Shown here one piece after another: positions 1 through 7,842 of a stretch of 60,308 bases of DNA (the first letter of the stretch is position 1; every line of letters starts with the position of its first letter). The notes below the pieces were generated by a model that worked only from the letters and a program-made list of their open reading frames with translations, was not told where the DNA came from and ran no database searches. The stretch covers positions 1 to 60,308 of the forward strand of contig NZ_CAJVAS010000038.1 in the NCBI RefSeq assembly GCF_910593845.1, in the 5' to 3' direction. Position numbers and translations under genes: made by a program. Origin of the DNA: Paenibacillus solanacearum (lineage in GTDB: Bacteria > Bacillota > Bacilli > Paenibacillales > NBRC-103111).

Positions 1-114
1 GTTGCCTACGTGTTACTCACCCGTCCGCCGCTAACCCCGAAGGGTCCGCTCGACTTGCATGTATTAGGCACGCCGCCAGCGTTCGTCCTGAGCCAGGATC
101 AAACTCTCCATTAA
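1..114 (-). rRNA. rrs: 16S rRNA gene, 5' end only (partial)
   Basis: The minus strand carries the first ~114 nt of a 16S rRNA gene. The universal segment AGAGTTTGATCCTGGCTCAG is at 88-107, and the gene runs off the left edge. The short V1 loop and the sequence after it look like Paenibacillaceae. The mature 5' end is placed by analogy with B. subtilis and may be off by a few bases. Confidence 0.97.
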
Positions 115-297
115 GGTTGCTTGCATAACCCGAAGATTATGTTCGCTATAATGTAAGCTGATTGAGCTCAAAATTTACTGCTAGCGAGAATTTACATTCT
201 CTATTTCACTCACTCGTTGTTCAGTTTTCAAAGGGCAATTCATGCTCGACATGAACCATGTCGTTTGCTGTCAACCATTTTAGCGGCGACTCTCATA

Positions 298-326
298 ATG
301 TAACACATTCGCCTATTCGATTGCAA
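298..326 (-). promoter_or_regulatory. Putative second rRNA operon promoter (P2)
   Basis: On the minus strand TTGCAA (321-326) is followed after 17 nt by TTACAT (298-303). It lies downstream of a stronger promoter, the tandem arrangement usual for Bacillales rRNA operons. The region 115-297 is the transcribed rRNA leader and contains CTTTGAAAACTGAACAACGA, typical of processing-stem sequence. I see no gene there. Confidence 0.45.
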
Positions 327-407
327 GCTTTATTTTTAAATCCTTGTTTCTCTTCGAACGACGAGCTATTCATACTGCTTGTCCTTCAAAATGAGAACGA
401 GTTATAA

Positions 408-435
408 ATTATCACATCTGAGCAGCACATGTCAA
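408..435 (-). promoter_or_regulatory. rRNA operon promoter (P1)
   Basis: TTGACA at 430-435 and GATAAT at 408-413 on the minus strand are separated by 16 nt, a strong sigma-A promoter reading towards the 16S gene. It starts just past the stop codon of the 111-residue gene. Confidence 0.7.
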
Positions 436-448
436 GGGTTCCCGAATT

Positions 449-784
449 TTAATGGTACATCCGATTGCGGGCATATCTTGAAATTTCTTTCGGCGACGCC
501 AGACGTGCGTACATACGAAAAATTACTTTGTATCTCGATTCGATGGCCATTTTAATTTCGGAATCGATCCTTTTGTCGTTCAGATCGAACAACATCTCAT
601 CCAATTCCTTGCGCAGGACATAATCCAACTCTCTACATTCGCGCTCATTAAATAAAAAACCAAGCATGTTCGCAGTAAGGCCCCTTTCGAAATACATCTG
701 GTCTTGGGGCAAAATGGCTGTGTTTTTTAAGAGAACAATGCCCTTAACCGTCCCAGCCATCTTGCTTGCTTTACTGTTATGCAC
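449..784 (-). CDS. Hypothetical protein, 111 aa
   Basis: I do not recognise this protein. It is rich in charged residues and appears mostly helical (for example RECRELDYVLRKELDEML), with no signal peptide, membrane segment or cysteine motif, so a small cytoplasmic protein is likely. The longest frame begins with GTG at 784. An in-frame ATG at 760 is an alternative, and neither has a clear Shine-Dalgarno sequence. It is the last protein gene before the rRNA operon, downstream of the SpoIIM-family gene with about 40 nt between them, so the two may be co-transcribed. Codon use resembles its neighbours, which supports a real gene. Function unknown. Confidence 0.6.
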   Translation of the reverse strand: MHNSKASKMAGTVKGIVLLKNTAILPQDQMYFERGLTANMLGFLFNERECRELDYVLRKELDEMLFDLNDKRIDSEIKMAIESRYKVIFRMYARLASPKEISRYARNRMYH

Positions 785-825
785 AGTTTTTGGTATTTTT
801 ATGAGTCGGTGAAATGAAAATTATT

Positions 826-1437
826 TTACTTTTGGGCGAGCCAAAACGTAAGTGTGCTTTCAATTACCGCGGCAACCAGCAGCACTGCAACAAGCAAACC
901 GCAAATCGGCACTAACGATTTGATGAACAAACGCAGATCTTCTCTCTTCTTAACCATCCGCTCAGGATTTATGATGGAAACCATCACTTTAAGCACGAGA
1001 AAGCCGAGACGCAGTCCGCACGCGCTGGCAAAAATAATTGCCGGAATTTCCAAAATGCCATGCGGCACTATCGATTTCAGCACAAAGAACAAAGAAGTGC
1101 CGCTCGCCGTAACCGCGCAAATGTAACCCAGCAGCAGACCGTTGGCCATTAAAAAGAACAAAGGGATGAAGCCGAAAAATACGCCCAGCGCGATAATTAA
1201 AAGCGACTTGGAAGCATTATTCCAAAAAATAATCCAAAATAACGTCCATTGCGGTTTTTCTTTGCCTTCCACCGAATTGACGATTTGCTTCAATGCTTCC
1301 ATTTGCGCTTCAATGAATGCATGAAATTGCTCTGAATATAAAGCTCCCATAAAGATGCCTGCGGCAAACACCAATGCACAGGCAATGAAGTAGTGCTTCA
1401 TTTGTTTCATCTGCGTTACCGCATTAGACCAATTCAA
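826..1437 (-). CDS. Stage II sporulation protein M (SpoIIM)-family membrane protein
   Basis: An integral membrane protein of about 203 residues with four or five hydrophobic segments. The central part has the SpoIIM/DUF95 pattern: NN before a membrane helix, a conserved NG, then PHGILEIPAIIFA. SpoIIM is part of the DMP complex (SpoIID, SpoIIM, SpoIIP) that degrades septal peptidoglycan during engulfment. Family membership does not prove this is the engulfment SpoIIM, because paralogues exist. The frame opens at GTG 1446, but AAAGGGG overlaps that codon. A TTG at 1437 sits about 8 nt after it and is the better start. It is divergent from pdaB. Confidence 0.75.
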   Translation of the reverse strand: MNWSNAVTQMKQMKHYFIACALVFAAGIFMGALYSEQFHAFIEAQMEALKQIVNSVEGKEKPQWTLFWIIFWNNASKSLLIIALGVFFGFIPLFFLMANGLLLGYICAVTASGTSLFFVLKSIVPHGILEIPAIIFASACGLRLGFLVLKVMVSIINPERMVKKREDLRLFIKSLVPICGLLVAVLLVAAVIESTLTFWLAQK

Positions 1438-1456
1438 ACGATACACCCCTTTTTAA

Positions 1457-1484
1457 GCATAAGTTAGTGGTACGAGCATACATT
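1457..1484 (+). promoter_or_regulatory. Candidate sporulation (sigma-E type) promoter of pdaB
   Basis: CATACATT at 1477-1484 matches the sigma-E -10 consensus. GCATAAG at 1457-1463, 13 nt upstream, fits the -35 pattern with its ATA core. It lies about 60 nt before the pdaB start. The call rests on consensus matching only. Confidence 0.5.
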
Positions 1485-1546
1485 GGTACTAGTCCATTAT
1501 CCTAAACAAGCCTTTCCCAAAAAGTCAGGCAAAGGAGGCAAACAAC

Positions 1547-2332
1547 GTGAATTATTTCTACGTAATGAACGGAAAAAAACTAAAGCAAGCCATGATTATC
1601 TGCGTCGCCGTCTTGTTCGCTATCGGTATTATTTACTCGGAAAGCGAAAATGTAACGGTCTTCTCGCAAAATGAGCCAGCAGCCGTATACAGCGTGCAGA
1701 CGGAGAAAAAGCTGATTGCACTTACTTTCGATATTAGCTGGGGGGATAAACGGACGGAGCCCATTCTCAAAATTCTTGAGGATAAAGGAATTAAAAAAGC
1801 GACATTCTTCCTGTCTTCGCCATGGGCCAGCAGCCACCCCGAAATCGTGAAGCACATTAAAGACGGGGGCTGGGAAATCGGAAGCCACGGGCATAAGCAT
1901 GTCAATTACAGCAGTTTGACCGATGAAGAAATCAAAACTCAGATTCAGACAGCGCACAAGGTTTTATCCGATGTGACAGGAAAAGCCCCGAATTTGCTTC
2001 GGCTGCCCAACGGCGATTTTGACAAAAGGGTGCTGCGCATCGCTCATGATATGAATTATACCGTCGTTCAATGGGACACGGATTCTCAAGATTGGCTGAA
2101 CAAAGGAACGGAAACCATCATTAATCGCGTCGTAGACAAAGCGCATCCTGGCGATATCGTGCTTATGCACGCCAGCGATTCGTCCAAACAGACGCATGAA
2201 GCGCTCCCGGTCATTATCGACAAGCTTCGAGCCAAAGGCTACGAGTTCGTCACCGTCAGCGAATTGATGAAGCTGACACAAGTCGACAACAAACCCCCGG
2301 TGGAAGATCAAACGATGAAGCCGTTGCACTAA
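1547..2332 (+). CDS. pdaB: Polysaccharide deacetylase-family sporulation protein PdaB
   Basis: 261 residues with an N-terminal signal anchor (about 13-30) and a NodB-type deacetylase domain (about 55-240). Motif 1 reads TFDISWGD: Asp62 is present but the second Asp usual in NodB enzymes is replaced, as I recall for the PdaB subgroup. The histidines of motif 2 (SHGHKH, 114-118) are kept. PdaB is a sporulation protein needed for spore maintenance after cortex formation. GTG at 1547 is preceded by AAAGGAGG at 1531-1538. It is one of only two plus-strand genes here and converges with kbaA at a shared terminator. Confidence 0.93.
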   Translation: MNYFYVMNGKKLKQAMIICVAVLFAIGIIYSESENVTVFSQNEPAAVYSVQTEKKLIALTFDISWGDKRTEPILKILEDKGIKKATFFLSSPWASSHPEIVKHIKDGGWEIGSHGHKHVNYSSLTDEEIKTQIQTAHKVLSDVTGKAPNLLRLPNGDFDKRVLRIAHDMNYTVVQWDTDSQDWLNKGTETIINRVVDKAHPGDIVLMHASDSSKQTHEALPVIIDKLRAKGYEFVTVSELMKLTQVDNKPPVEDQTMKPLH

Positions 2333-2343
2333 AAACTTTATAC

Positions 2344-2383
2344 GAAAAAAATCGAGAGCCGTTACACCGGCTCTTTGTTTGTG
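2344..2383. terminator. Bidirectional terminator between pdaB and kbaA
   Basis: AGAGCCG (2355-2361) pairs with CGGCTCT (2368-2374) around a TTACAC loop. It has T-rich sequence on the right and an A-run on the left, so it can act in both directions. The kbaA stop codon lies in the loop. Confidence 0.75.
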
Positions 2384-2934
2384 TTTAACACTTTGCCCAA
2401 TATTAATATTTGCCATGTATTGCAGGCGACGAGCGGTAGGATCATAAATACGGCAGAAGCGATGTTATGCAGCGTAAGTGCAGGCTGTGCTTCGAGGATT
2501 GTTCCGACCGACATAAAAAACAAAGTGGGAATCCATGCGCTTTTATTGGTTAGCTTCACCTTGAAATAGGCTACGGCCACGCTGATCAGCAGCAACCCGA
2601 CGGTTCCCACAATGTTCGTGTAATTGAGGTAAATCATATCGAACAACACGATAACCAGTATGATCAGTTGAAGCATGTTCCATGTCCACATATTCCGGAT
2701 CATGCCCAGCCCGATAAAACGAATAATCAAATAAGCAAAAAAACCGATTTGGCTCACCAAGCTGATCAAGGCGCCTCCAACGAGCATCCAAAATATATTG
2801 TAGCCCATGGCGGATAGTCCCATGAAATCGAATTCCTGATCAACCGCTTGCAAGATAAAACCGGTAATCCCGGATGCCGCGGCCCCGATCAGCATCGTGG
2901 TCCAGAATAAATAAAACCATTTTCTTAACGTCAC
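2362..2934 (-). CDS. kbaA: KinB-signalling pathway activation protein KbaA
   Basis: A 190-residue integral membrane protein with about six hydrophobic segments over its whole length, close to the B. subtilis KbaA length. In B. subtilis it acts on or with the sensor kinase KinB to feed the phosphorelay that activates Spo0A. Its place between gerD and pdaB is the B. subtilis order. The start is GTG at 2934, with a G-rich Shine-Dalgarno region (ATGGGGGT) about 10 nt upstream. A TACAAT -10 element lies about 40 nt upstream, but its -35 is weak. kinB is not in the window. Confidence 0.88.
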   Translation of the reverse strand: MTLRKWFYLFWTTMLIGAAASGITGFILQAVDQEFDFMGLSAMGYNIFWMLVGGALISLVSQIGFFAYLIIRFIGLGMIRNMWTWNMLQLIILVIVLFDMIYLNYTNIVGTVGLLLISVAVAYFKVKLTNKSAWIPTLFFMSVGTILEAQPALTLHNIASAVFMILPLVACNTWQILILGKVLNTNKEPV

Positions 2935-3069
2935 GATCTATGTACCCCCATCCTCTCATATCCGTTGTTAATTGTACCAACCTTCTCAATAAAAAGCTAA
3001 CGACTTTTGTGTTAAGCTCCTGCGCGTTGACAAATACTATTCGTAAAACGATGAAGGGAGTCAGATGGG

Positions 3070-3756
3070 ATGAACAAGCGGTGGCCCCGTTTCGTGCCCG
3101 TGATATTGATCGTCGGCGTTCTGACAGCCTGCGGTTCGGATACGCAAGCAGCCTCTTCCGGCAACAGCGGAAGCAATTATAAGGATACGAAATCGATGGT
3201 TCTGGATATTCTCAAAACCGAAGACGGACGCAGAGCGATTCAGGAAGCAACCATACAGCAAAACACGAAGCTGCAAGCCTTGTCTGCCGGTGATACGCAA
3301 ATGCTGCAGCTAGCCGTCAAGGATGTACTTGTCGATACGCAGAGCACCCAGTTTCTGCAAAAAATGATTACCGATCCGAAGTTTGCCGGTCAGTTCGCCA
3401 AAGCGATTCAGCAAGACACCAAACAAATCCAAAAAGATCTAATGAAAGATCCGGAGTATCAAAAGCAGCTGCTTAACGCGATGAAAAGCCCTGACTTCGA
3501 AACGATGCTACTCGATACGATGAAAAGTACCCCTTACCGCGCCCAAACGAAAGCGGTGATCCAGGAATCGCTGCAAAGCCCGCTGTTCCGCTTGGAATTG
3601 ATGGAGCTGATGAAGAAGGTACTGCAGGAAGAATCCATGCCTAAATCGCAAAGTCAAGGAAACAAGCAAGCAGGCGGCAAAAGCGGCAGCAGCGAGCAGC
3701 AAGGCGGCGATCAGAATGAGGGAGATCAGGAAAGCGGCAGCAAGAAACAGCAATAG
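3070..3756 (+). CDS. gerD: Spore germination lipoprotein GerD
   Basis: 228 residues with a lipoprotein signal peptide: basic MNKRWPR, a hydrophobic core, then lipobox LTAC with Cys21 as the lipidation site. The middle is helical and repetitive, with DPKF, DPEY and SPDF spaced regularly. The last ~40 residues are low-complexity Gly/Ser/Gln/Lys. GerD is a scaffold in the spore inner membrane that gathers nutrient receptors into the germinosome. It is longer than the ~185-residue B. subtilis protein, mainly through this tail. The start has AAGGGAG at 3054-3060. AATACTA at 3033-3039 resembles a sigma-G -10, but the -35 is poor. Confidence 0.93.
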   Translation: MNKRWPRFVPVILIVGVLTACGSDTQAASSGNSGSNYKDTKSMVLDILKTEDGRRAIQEATIQQNTKLQALSAGDTQMLQLAVKDVLVDTQSTQFLQKMITDPKFAGQFAKAIQQDTKQIQKDLMKDPEYQKQLLNAMKSPDFETMLLDTMKSTPYRAQTKAVIQESLQSPLFRLELMELMKKVLQEESMPKSQSQGNKQAGGKSGSSEQQGGDQNEGDQESGSKKQQ

Positions 3757-3761
3757 AGAAA

Positions 3762-3790
3762 AGGACCGGCTTATGCCGGTCCTCCTTTTT
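3762..3790. terminator. Bidirectional terminator between gerD and salA
   Basis: AGGACCGGC (3762-3770), loop TTAT, GCCGGTCCT (3775-3783), then CCTTTTT. An A-run on the other side lets it serve the convergent salA transcript too. The salA stop codon lies in the loop. Confidence 0.85.
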
Positions 3791-4880
3791 GTTCTAGCTG
3801 CGACGCAATCGTTTCCGCCACTTCTTTATAAATAAGCCCTGTTTCCGTATCCGCTTTATAAACGGATGGAGAATAATCGGGTTCAGCGACATGGTTGTCC
3901 GGCACGCCGAGCGGAATTTGCGCGAGCAGCTTCGTGTGCAGCTCGTCGGCCAATTTGGCGCCGCCGCCTCTACCGAATACGTAGTCCTTCTGGCCGCATT
4001 GGCTACAGGAGTAGTACGACATGTTCTCGACTACACCGAGAATTTCATGCTCCGTATGAATCGCCATCGCGCCGGCGCGAGCTGCGACAAACGCGGCCGT
4101 CGCATGGGGCGTCGTTACGATGATTTCCTTGCTGTGCGGAATCATTTGATGCACGTCAAGCGCAACATCGCCCGTTCCTGGCGGCAAATCCAGCAGCAAA
4201 TAGTCGAGCTTGCCCCACTCTACCTCACTGAAGAAATTGCGCAGCATTTTGCCGAGCATCGGGCCGCGCCAAATGACCGGCGTATTTTCTTCCACAAAAA
4301 AGCCCATGGAAATCACCTTGACGCCGAACCGCTCGATCGGGATGATCCGGTTGTTTACGAGCTGGGGACGTTCCTCGATGCCCATCATATCCGGTATGCT
4401 GAAGCCGTAAATGTCCGCATCGACGATGCCGACCTTTTTGCCGATTCTGGCCAAGGCTACCGCCAAATTGACCGTTACGGTCGATTTGCCGACGCCGCCT
4501 TTACCGCTGGCGATCGCAATAAACTTCACGCCCGATGCGGGATCCAATATATTCATCACCGGCGCGGCCGGTTCTCCAGCCGGCTCAGTCGCAGCTGCAC
4601 GCTCCTGAAGCTTGCGCGCCGCGTCATTCCGCTCAAATTCGGAAAGCGGCCGAAACCGGAGATGTACATCCTTCGCCCCTGCCGCGAGAAGCTTCGCGCT
4701 CAGTCCGGCTTGCAACTGTTCCTTATACTCATCGTCCTCGCGGGATAGCAGAACGGTCGCCGATACGCGATCTTCCTTAATCATAATATCGCGTATAAAA
4801 TGCAAGTCCGTCAGGCTCAATCCGTATTCCGGGTCTTGAATCTCATTTGCAGCCGCCAACACATCTTCTCTAGCTAACAC
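3771..4880 (-). CDS. salA: Mrp/NBP35-family P-loop ATPase SalA
   Basis: 369 residues. An N-terminal MIP18-like domain (about 1-85) and a linker lead into a Mrp ATPase domain with the deviant Walker A GKGGVGKST (126-134) and a CxxC pair (Cys292, Cys295) typical of iron-sulfur carriers. The family loads Fe-S clusters. The B. subtilis orthologue SalA is also known as a negative regulator of scoC. The position between cwlD and gerD matches that orthologue. The start is GTG at 4880 with GAGGTGA upstream, and that ribosome binding site lies in a predicted hairpin stem. It has its own possible TATAAT at 4935-4940. Confidence 0.92.
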   Translation of the reverse strand: MLAREDVLAAANEIQDPEYGLSLTDLHFIRDIMIKEDRVSATVLLSREDDEYKEQLQAGLSAKLLAAGAKDVHLRFRPLSEFERNDAARKLQERAAATEPAGEPAAPVMNILDPASGVKFIAIASGKGGVGKSTVTVNLAVALARIGKKVGIVDADIYGFSIPDMMGIEERPQLVNNRIIPIERFGVKVISMGFFVEENTPVIWRGPMLGKMLRNFFSEVEWGKLDYLLLDLPPGTGDVALDVHQMIPHSKEIIVTTPHATAAFVAARAGAMAIHTEHEILGVVENMSYYSCSQCGQKDYVFGRGGGAKLADELHTKLLAQIPLGVPDNHVAEPDYSPSVYKADTETGLIYKEVAETIASQLEQKGGPA

Positions 4881-4886
4881 GGTGTC

Positions 4887-4933
4887 ACCTCAGCGTTCTA
4901 AGTTAAGTTGTACAATCATTGTTTCACTGAGGT
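4887..4933 (-). promoter_or_regulatory. Hairpin masking the salA ribosome binding site
   Basis: On the minus-strand RNA ACCTCAGTG (4933-4925) can pair with CGCTGAGGT (4895-4887), a 9-bp stem with one wobble. The second arm contains the salA Shine-Dalgarno core GAGGT. A TATAAT at 4935-4940 would start transcripts near 4928, inside the first arm. Only read-through RNA from cwlD could then form the full stem. Structure and consequence are inferred. Confidence 0.5.
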
Positions 4934-4948
4934 TATTATATCATACTT

Positions 4949-5710
4949 TTAGTAAGAGCCTACTTTTTCACCCGAGTAATATCGGAGGATGCCCTGATAA
5001 ATCGAAGCGGCCACTTTTTTCTGATAGTTCGGGTCGCCAAGCTGCTTCGCTTCAGCAGGATTCGACAAAAATCCCACCTCCACAAGAGCGCTCGGAATAT
5101 TGAGCATTTTTAACACATAAATTTCTTTATCCGCCTGCTTGGCGATCCGGTCTGTATTTTTCAAATTTTTCTTGATTTCTTCCTGAATTAATGTAGCCAA
5201 GGTTTGGTTATCCTTATGGTTGGCAGGATAGAAAAAAGTTTGGGCCCCAGACCATTTGGCGGACGGAATGCTGTTCAGATGAATGCTTACGAACAAATCC
5301 GACTTTTGCTGCGAAATGAATTCGGCACGCTTATGCAAATCCTCCGTCTTCCTCCGGCTGTAGCCTTTGGTTGAAGGATCGGCCAAATCGCGGTCATCCT
5401 CCCGGGTCATGACGACGAGTGCGCCCGATTGCTGCAAGTAATCGCGCAAAAATTTGGTAATCGCCAGATTGATGTCTTTTTCGGATACGCCGTCTTTGCT
5501 TTGAGCGCCGCCGTCGGGACCGCCATGTCCTGCATCAAGCGCAATGATCTTCCCTGAAAGGGGCATTGTCCAGTAGGTCCACGTCTTCGTGGCGGGCAGC
5601 TCGTACGTGAACATGAACAGCATTAACAGGACAAGCAGGGCAGACATCGCAATCTTTAATCCGCCGTGCATCGTCAACCAGACGATGACCCTCTTCTTCC
5701 TTCCAAACAT
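4949..5710 (-). CDS. cwlD: N-acetylmuramoyl-L-alanine amidase CwlD
   Basis: 253 residues from ATG 5710, with one N-terminal membrane anchor (about 18-36) and an Amidase_3 domain. The zinc ligands and catalytic Glu are visible: His62 in DAGHGG, Glu77, His144 in VSIHLNS and Glu211 in VEVGFLS. CwlD removes the peptide from muramic acid in the spore cortex so that PdaA can make muramic delta-lactam, which germination lysins recognise. A longer reading from GTG 5722 is possible, but GAGGTGG sits 8 nt before the ATG. That site is paired in a hairpin. The gene lies between sat and salA. Confidence 0.92.
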   Translation of the reverse strand: MFGRKKRVIVWLTMHGGLKIAMSALLVLLMLFMFTYELPATKTWTYWTMPLSGKIIALDAGHGGPDGGAQSKDGVSEKDINLAITKFLRDYLQQSGALVVMTREDDRDLADPSTKGYSRRKTEDLHKRAEFISQQKSDLFVSIHLNSIPSAKWSGAQTFFYPANHKDNQTLATLIQEEIKKNLKNTDRIAKQADKEIYVLKMLNIPSALVEVGFLSNPAEAKQLGDPNYQKKVAASIYQGILRYYSGEKVGSY

Positions 5711-5718
5711 AATGAAAT

Positions 5719-5765
5719 CCACCTCGCATCCCCATAGACTCTGTACATCTTATGGGACGAGGTGG
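5719..5765 (-). promoter_or_regulatory. Hairpin masking the cwlD ribosome binding site
   Basis: In the minus-strand RNA CCACCTCG (5765-5758) pairs perfectly with CGAGGTGG (5726-5719), and CCCATA with TATGGG inside it, leaving a 14-nt loop. The outer 3' arm is the cwlD Shine-Dalgarno sequence. No T-run follows, so this is not a simple terminator. It lies 18 nt after the sat stop codon. Confidence 0.6.
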
Positions 5766-5783
5766 ATATTTATACCTGCTTGT

Positions 5784-6959
5784 TTATGCCGGATCATCCG
5801 CTTCTTTCATGCCTTCGATCAGCACTTCGGCCACTTCCGGCCGTGTAAATTGCGGCGGCGGACAATCGCCGCCTCGCAGCATCGCGCGCACTTTCGTACC
5901 CGATAGATGCAGATGATCTTCCTTACCATGCGGGCATGTTTTGCTCGAAGCCATGTTGCCGCATTTCGTGCAAAAGAAGCTGTGCTCGAAGAACAGCGGC
6001 GTAATGCCGAGCTCTTCCGGCGTAAAGTTGCTGAAAATTTGTTGCGCTTCGTAGGTGCCGTAATAATCGCCAACACCCGCATGATCGCGGCCAACGATAA
6101 AATGCGTGCAGCCGTAATTTTTGCGTACCATCGCATGAAAAATCGCTTCGCGTGGCCCAGCGTAACGCATAGCTGCCGGAAACACGCCAAGAAGCACACG
6201 GTCTTTCGGATAATAATTTTCGAGCAGCACCAAGTAGCTGCGCATCCGCACATCGGCGGAAATATCGTCCGACTTCGTTTGCCCCACCAGCGGATTCAAG
6301 AACAAAGCGTCGACAATTTCCAACGCGCTCTTCTGAATATATTCATGCGCCCGGTGCACTGGATTCCGGGTCTGGAAACCGACAACGGTCCTCCAGCCTT
6401 TCTCGGCGAATAACCGCCGCGTTTCCGACGGGTCGAAATAATAGTCTTCAAATTTTTCCGGTTTCGGACGATTCAATACATGCACTGGACCACCGATGTA
6501 TGTCGACGGCTTTGAATACAGCTTTTGAACCCCTGGATGGGCCGTATCGTCCGTTTTAAACACTTTCACGGCTTCATTCTTCTGATCGACGGTATAAACG
6601 CTCTGAACGTCAATAATGCCGTATATAACCCCATCCTGTTCGCCTACAAGCGCTACCTGTTGGCCTGCGCAAATGGATTCGGCATCTCGGCTCTCTACGC
6701 CGAGCGTAATCGGAATGCTCCACACGGCGCCGTCCGCTAAACGCATGGACTCGACGACAGAACGATAGTCCGCTTCATTCATAAAACCGGTTAGCGGAGA
6801 GAAGGAGCCAACACCAATCAGATCCAAATCGGATATGGCCCAAGCATTGATCTTCAGATGATACAACGAACGTGCAGCTTTCAGCATTTCATCCCGTTGT
6901 TCCCCGAGAACTACCCGATTAATCAATGTTCCACCGTGCGGTTTAATGGTTTCACGCAT
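5784..6959 (-). CDS. sat: Sulfate adenylyltransferase (ATP sulfurylase)
   Basis: 391 residues. It makes adenosine 5'-phosphosulfate (APS) from sulfate and ATP, the first step of sulfate assimilation. The nucleotide-binding motif RNPVHRAHE (about 200-208) and GRDHAGVGDYYG are present. A zinc-ribbon-like CTKCGNMASSKTCPH is near the C terminus, as in the bacterial single-subunit enzymes. The ATG at 6959 has GGGAGGAG upstream. It follows cysH by 36 nt, so the two form an operon giving APS and then sulfite. No APS kinase (cysC) lies nearby. Confidence 0.95.
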   Translation of the reverse strand: MRETIKPHGGTLINRVVLGEQRDEMLKAARSLYHLKINAWAISDLDLIGVGSFSPLTGFMNEADYRSVVESMRLADGAVWSIPITLGVESRDAESICAGQQVALVGEQDGVIYGIIDVQSVYTVDQKNEAVKVFKTDDTAHPGVQKLYSKPSTYIGGPVHVLNRPKPEKFEDYYFDPSETRRLFAEKGWRTVVGFQTRNPVHRAHEYIQKSALEIVDALFLNPLVGQTKSDDISADVRMRSYLVLLENYYPKDRVLLGVFPAAMRYAGPREAIFHAMVRKNYGCTHFIVGRDHAGVGDYYGTYEAQQIFSNFTPEELGITPLFFEHSFFCTKCGNMASSKTCPHGKEDHLHLSGTKVRAMLRGGDCPPPQFTRPEVAEVLIEGMKEADDPA

Positions 6960-6995
6960 GATTCACGTTGCTCCTCCCGGTCCGCTAATATTCGG

Positions 6996-7688
6996 TTATT
7001 TGTGCAACCCGCATTCCGTTTTCTCAAAACCGGCCCAGCGTCCGGCACGCGGGTCCTCACCAGCCGCGACTTGGCGTGTGCAGTGCTCACAGCCGATGCT
7101 CGGATAGTTTTGGTCGTGAAGCGGATTATAAATGATGTTATTGCTCTGGATGTAGTTCCAAACATCCTCAGAAGTCCAGCTCGCGAGCGGATTAAACTTC
7201 ACTAATCCGAACTTCACATCATACTCGACCTTTTTGGAATTGGCACGAGTAGGCGCCTGATCTCTTCGAATCCCGGTGATCCATGCATCGTAATTTTTCA
7301 AAATATCGGTCAACGGGTCCACTTTACGAATGTTACAGCATTTCGTCGGATCGTTCTTCCACAACTCTTCACCATGTTGTTCGGCCTGCTCAGCAAGCGT
7401 AAGCTTCGGAAGCACTTGAACAAACTGCAAACCGTAATGCTGTACCAGTCGATCCCGAGTTTCGTATGTTTCTTTAAAATGTACGTTGGTATCTAAGTAA
7501 AATATGTCAGTTTTGGGGCTTACTTTTTGCAGCATGTCGACAAGGACGACATCTTCGGCCCCGAAACTACAGGCAAGCGTAATATTTGGGAATCTTTCTA
7601 CCGCCCAGGCTAAAAGTTCCTCCGGGCTCCGGTCTTCGAATTGTTCGGCAGCTGTTCGAATCAGTTCTTCTTTTTCGAATAAATTCAT
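6996..7688 (-). CDS. cysH: Phosphoadenylyl-/adenylyl-sulfate reductase CysH
   Basis: 230 residues of the PAPS reductase family. SFGAEDVVL near residue 41 fits the nucleotide loop. KCCNIRK plus the later GCEHC give the two cysteine pairs that bind a [4Fe-4S] cluster in APS-type reductases, and ECGLHK at the C terminus carries the catalytic Cys. The cluster cysteines, and sat without cysC next to it, favour APS as substrate, but PAPS cannot be excluded. GGAGG precedes the ATG. It has its own strong promoter. The B. subtilis cysH S-box is not seen in the ~60-nt leader here. Confidence 0.95.
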   Translation of the reverse strand: MNLFEKEELIRTAAEQFEDRSPEELLAWAVERFPNITLACSFGAEDVVLVDMLQKVSPKTDIFYLDTNVHFKETYETRDRLVQHYGLQFVQVLPKLTLAEQAEQHGEELWKNDPTKCCNIRKVDPLTDILKNYDAWITGIRRDQAPTRANSKKVEYDVKFGLVKFNPLASWTSEDVWNYIQSNNIIYNPLHDQNYPSIGCEHCTRQVAAGEDPRAGRWAGFEKTECGLHK

Positions 7689-7752
7689 GTAAAATCCTCC
7701 GTTCAGATTATTATTCCGAGTATTTTAATATGTTTTATTATATTTTTATTTT

Positions 7753-7780
7753 ATTATAATACTCTCTACCTTTTTGTCAA
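7753..7780 (-). promoter_or_regulatory. Promoter of cysH-sat
   Basis: Perfect TTGACA (7775-7780) and TATAAT (7753-7758) with a 16-nt spacer. The ~60-nt leader is very AT-rich and contains ATACTCGGAATAATAAT between promoter and start codon. This could be an operator for a cysteine regulator such as CymR, but I cannot confirm that from sequence alone. Confidence 0.85.
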
Positions 7781-7842
7781 TTTAATTTTTTGTGTGGGCC
7801 GATACCTTTATATTATTGGTGTCCGGCTTATTTGGTGAAACG

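Noticed and set aside
7689..7790. S-box (SAM) riboswitch before cysH
   Set aside because: The leader from the promoter to the start codon is about 60 nt, too short, and lacks the S-box core.
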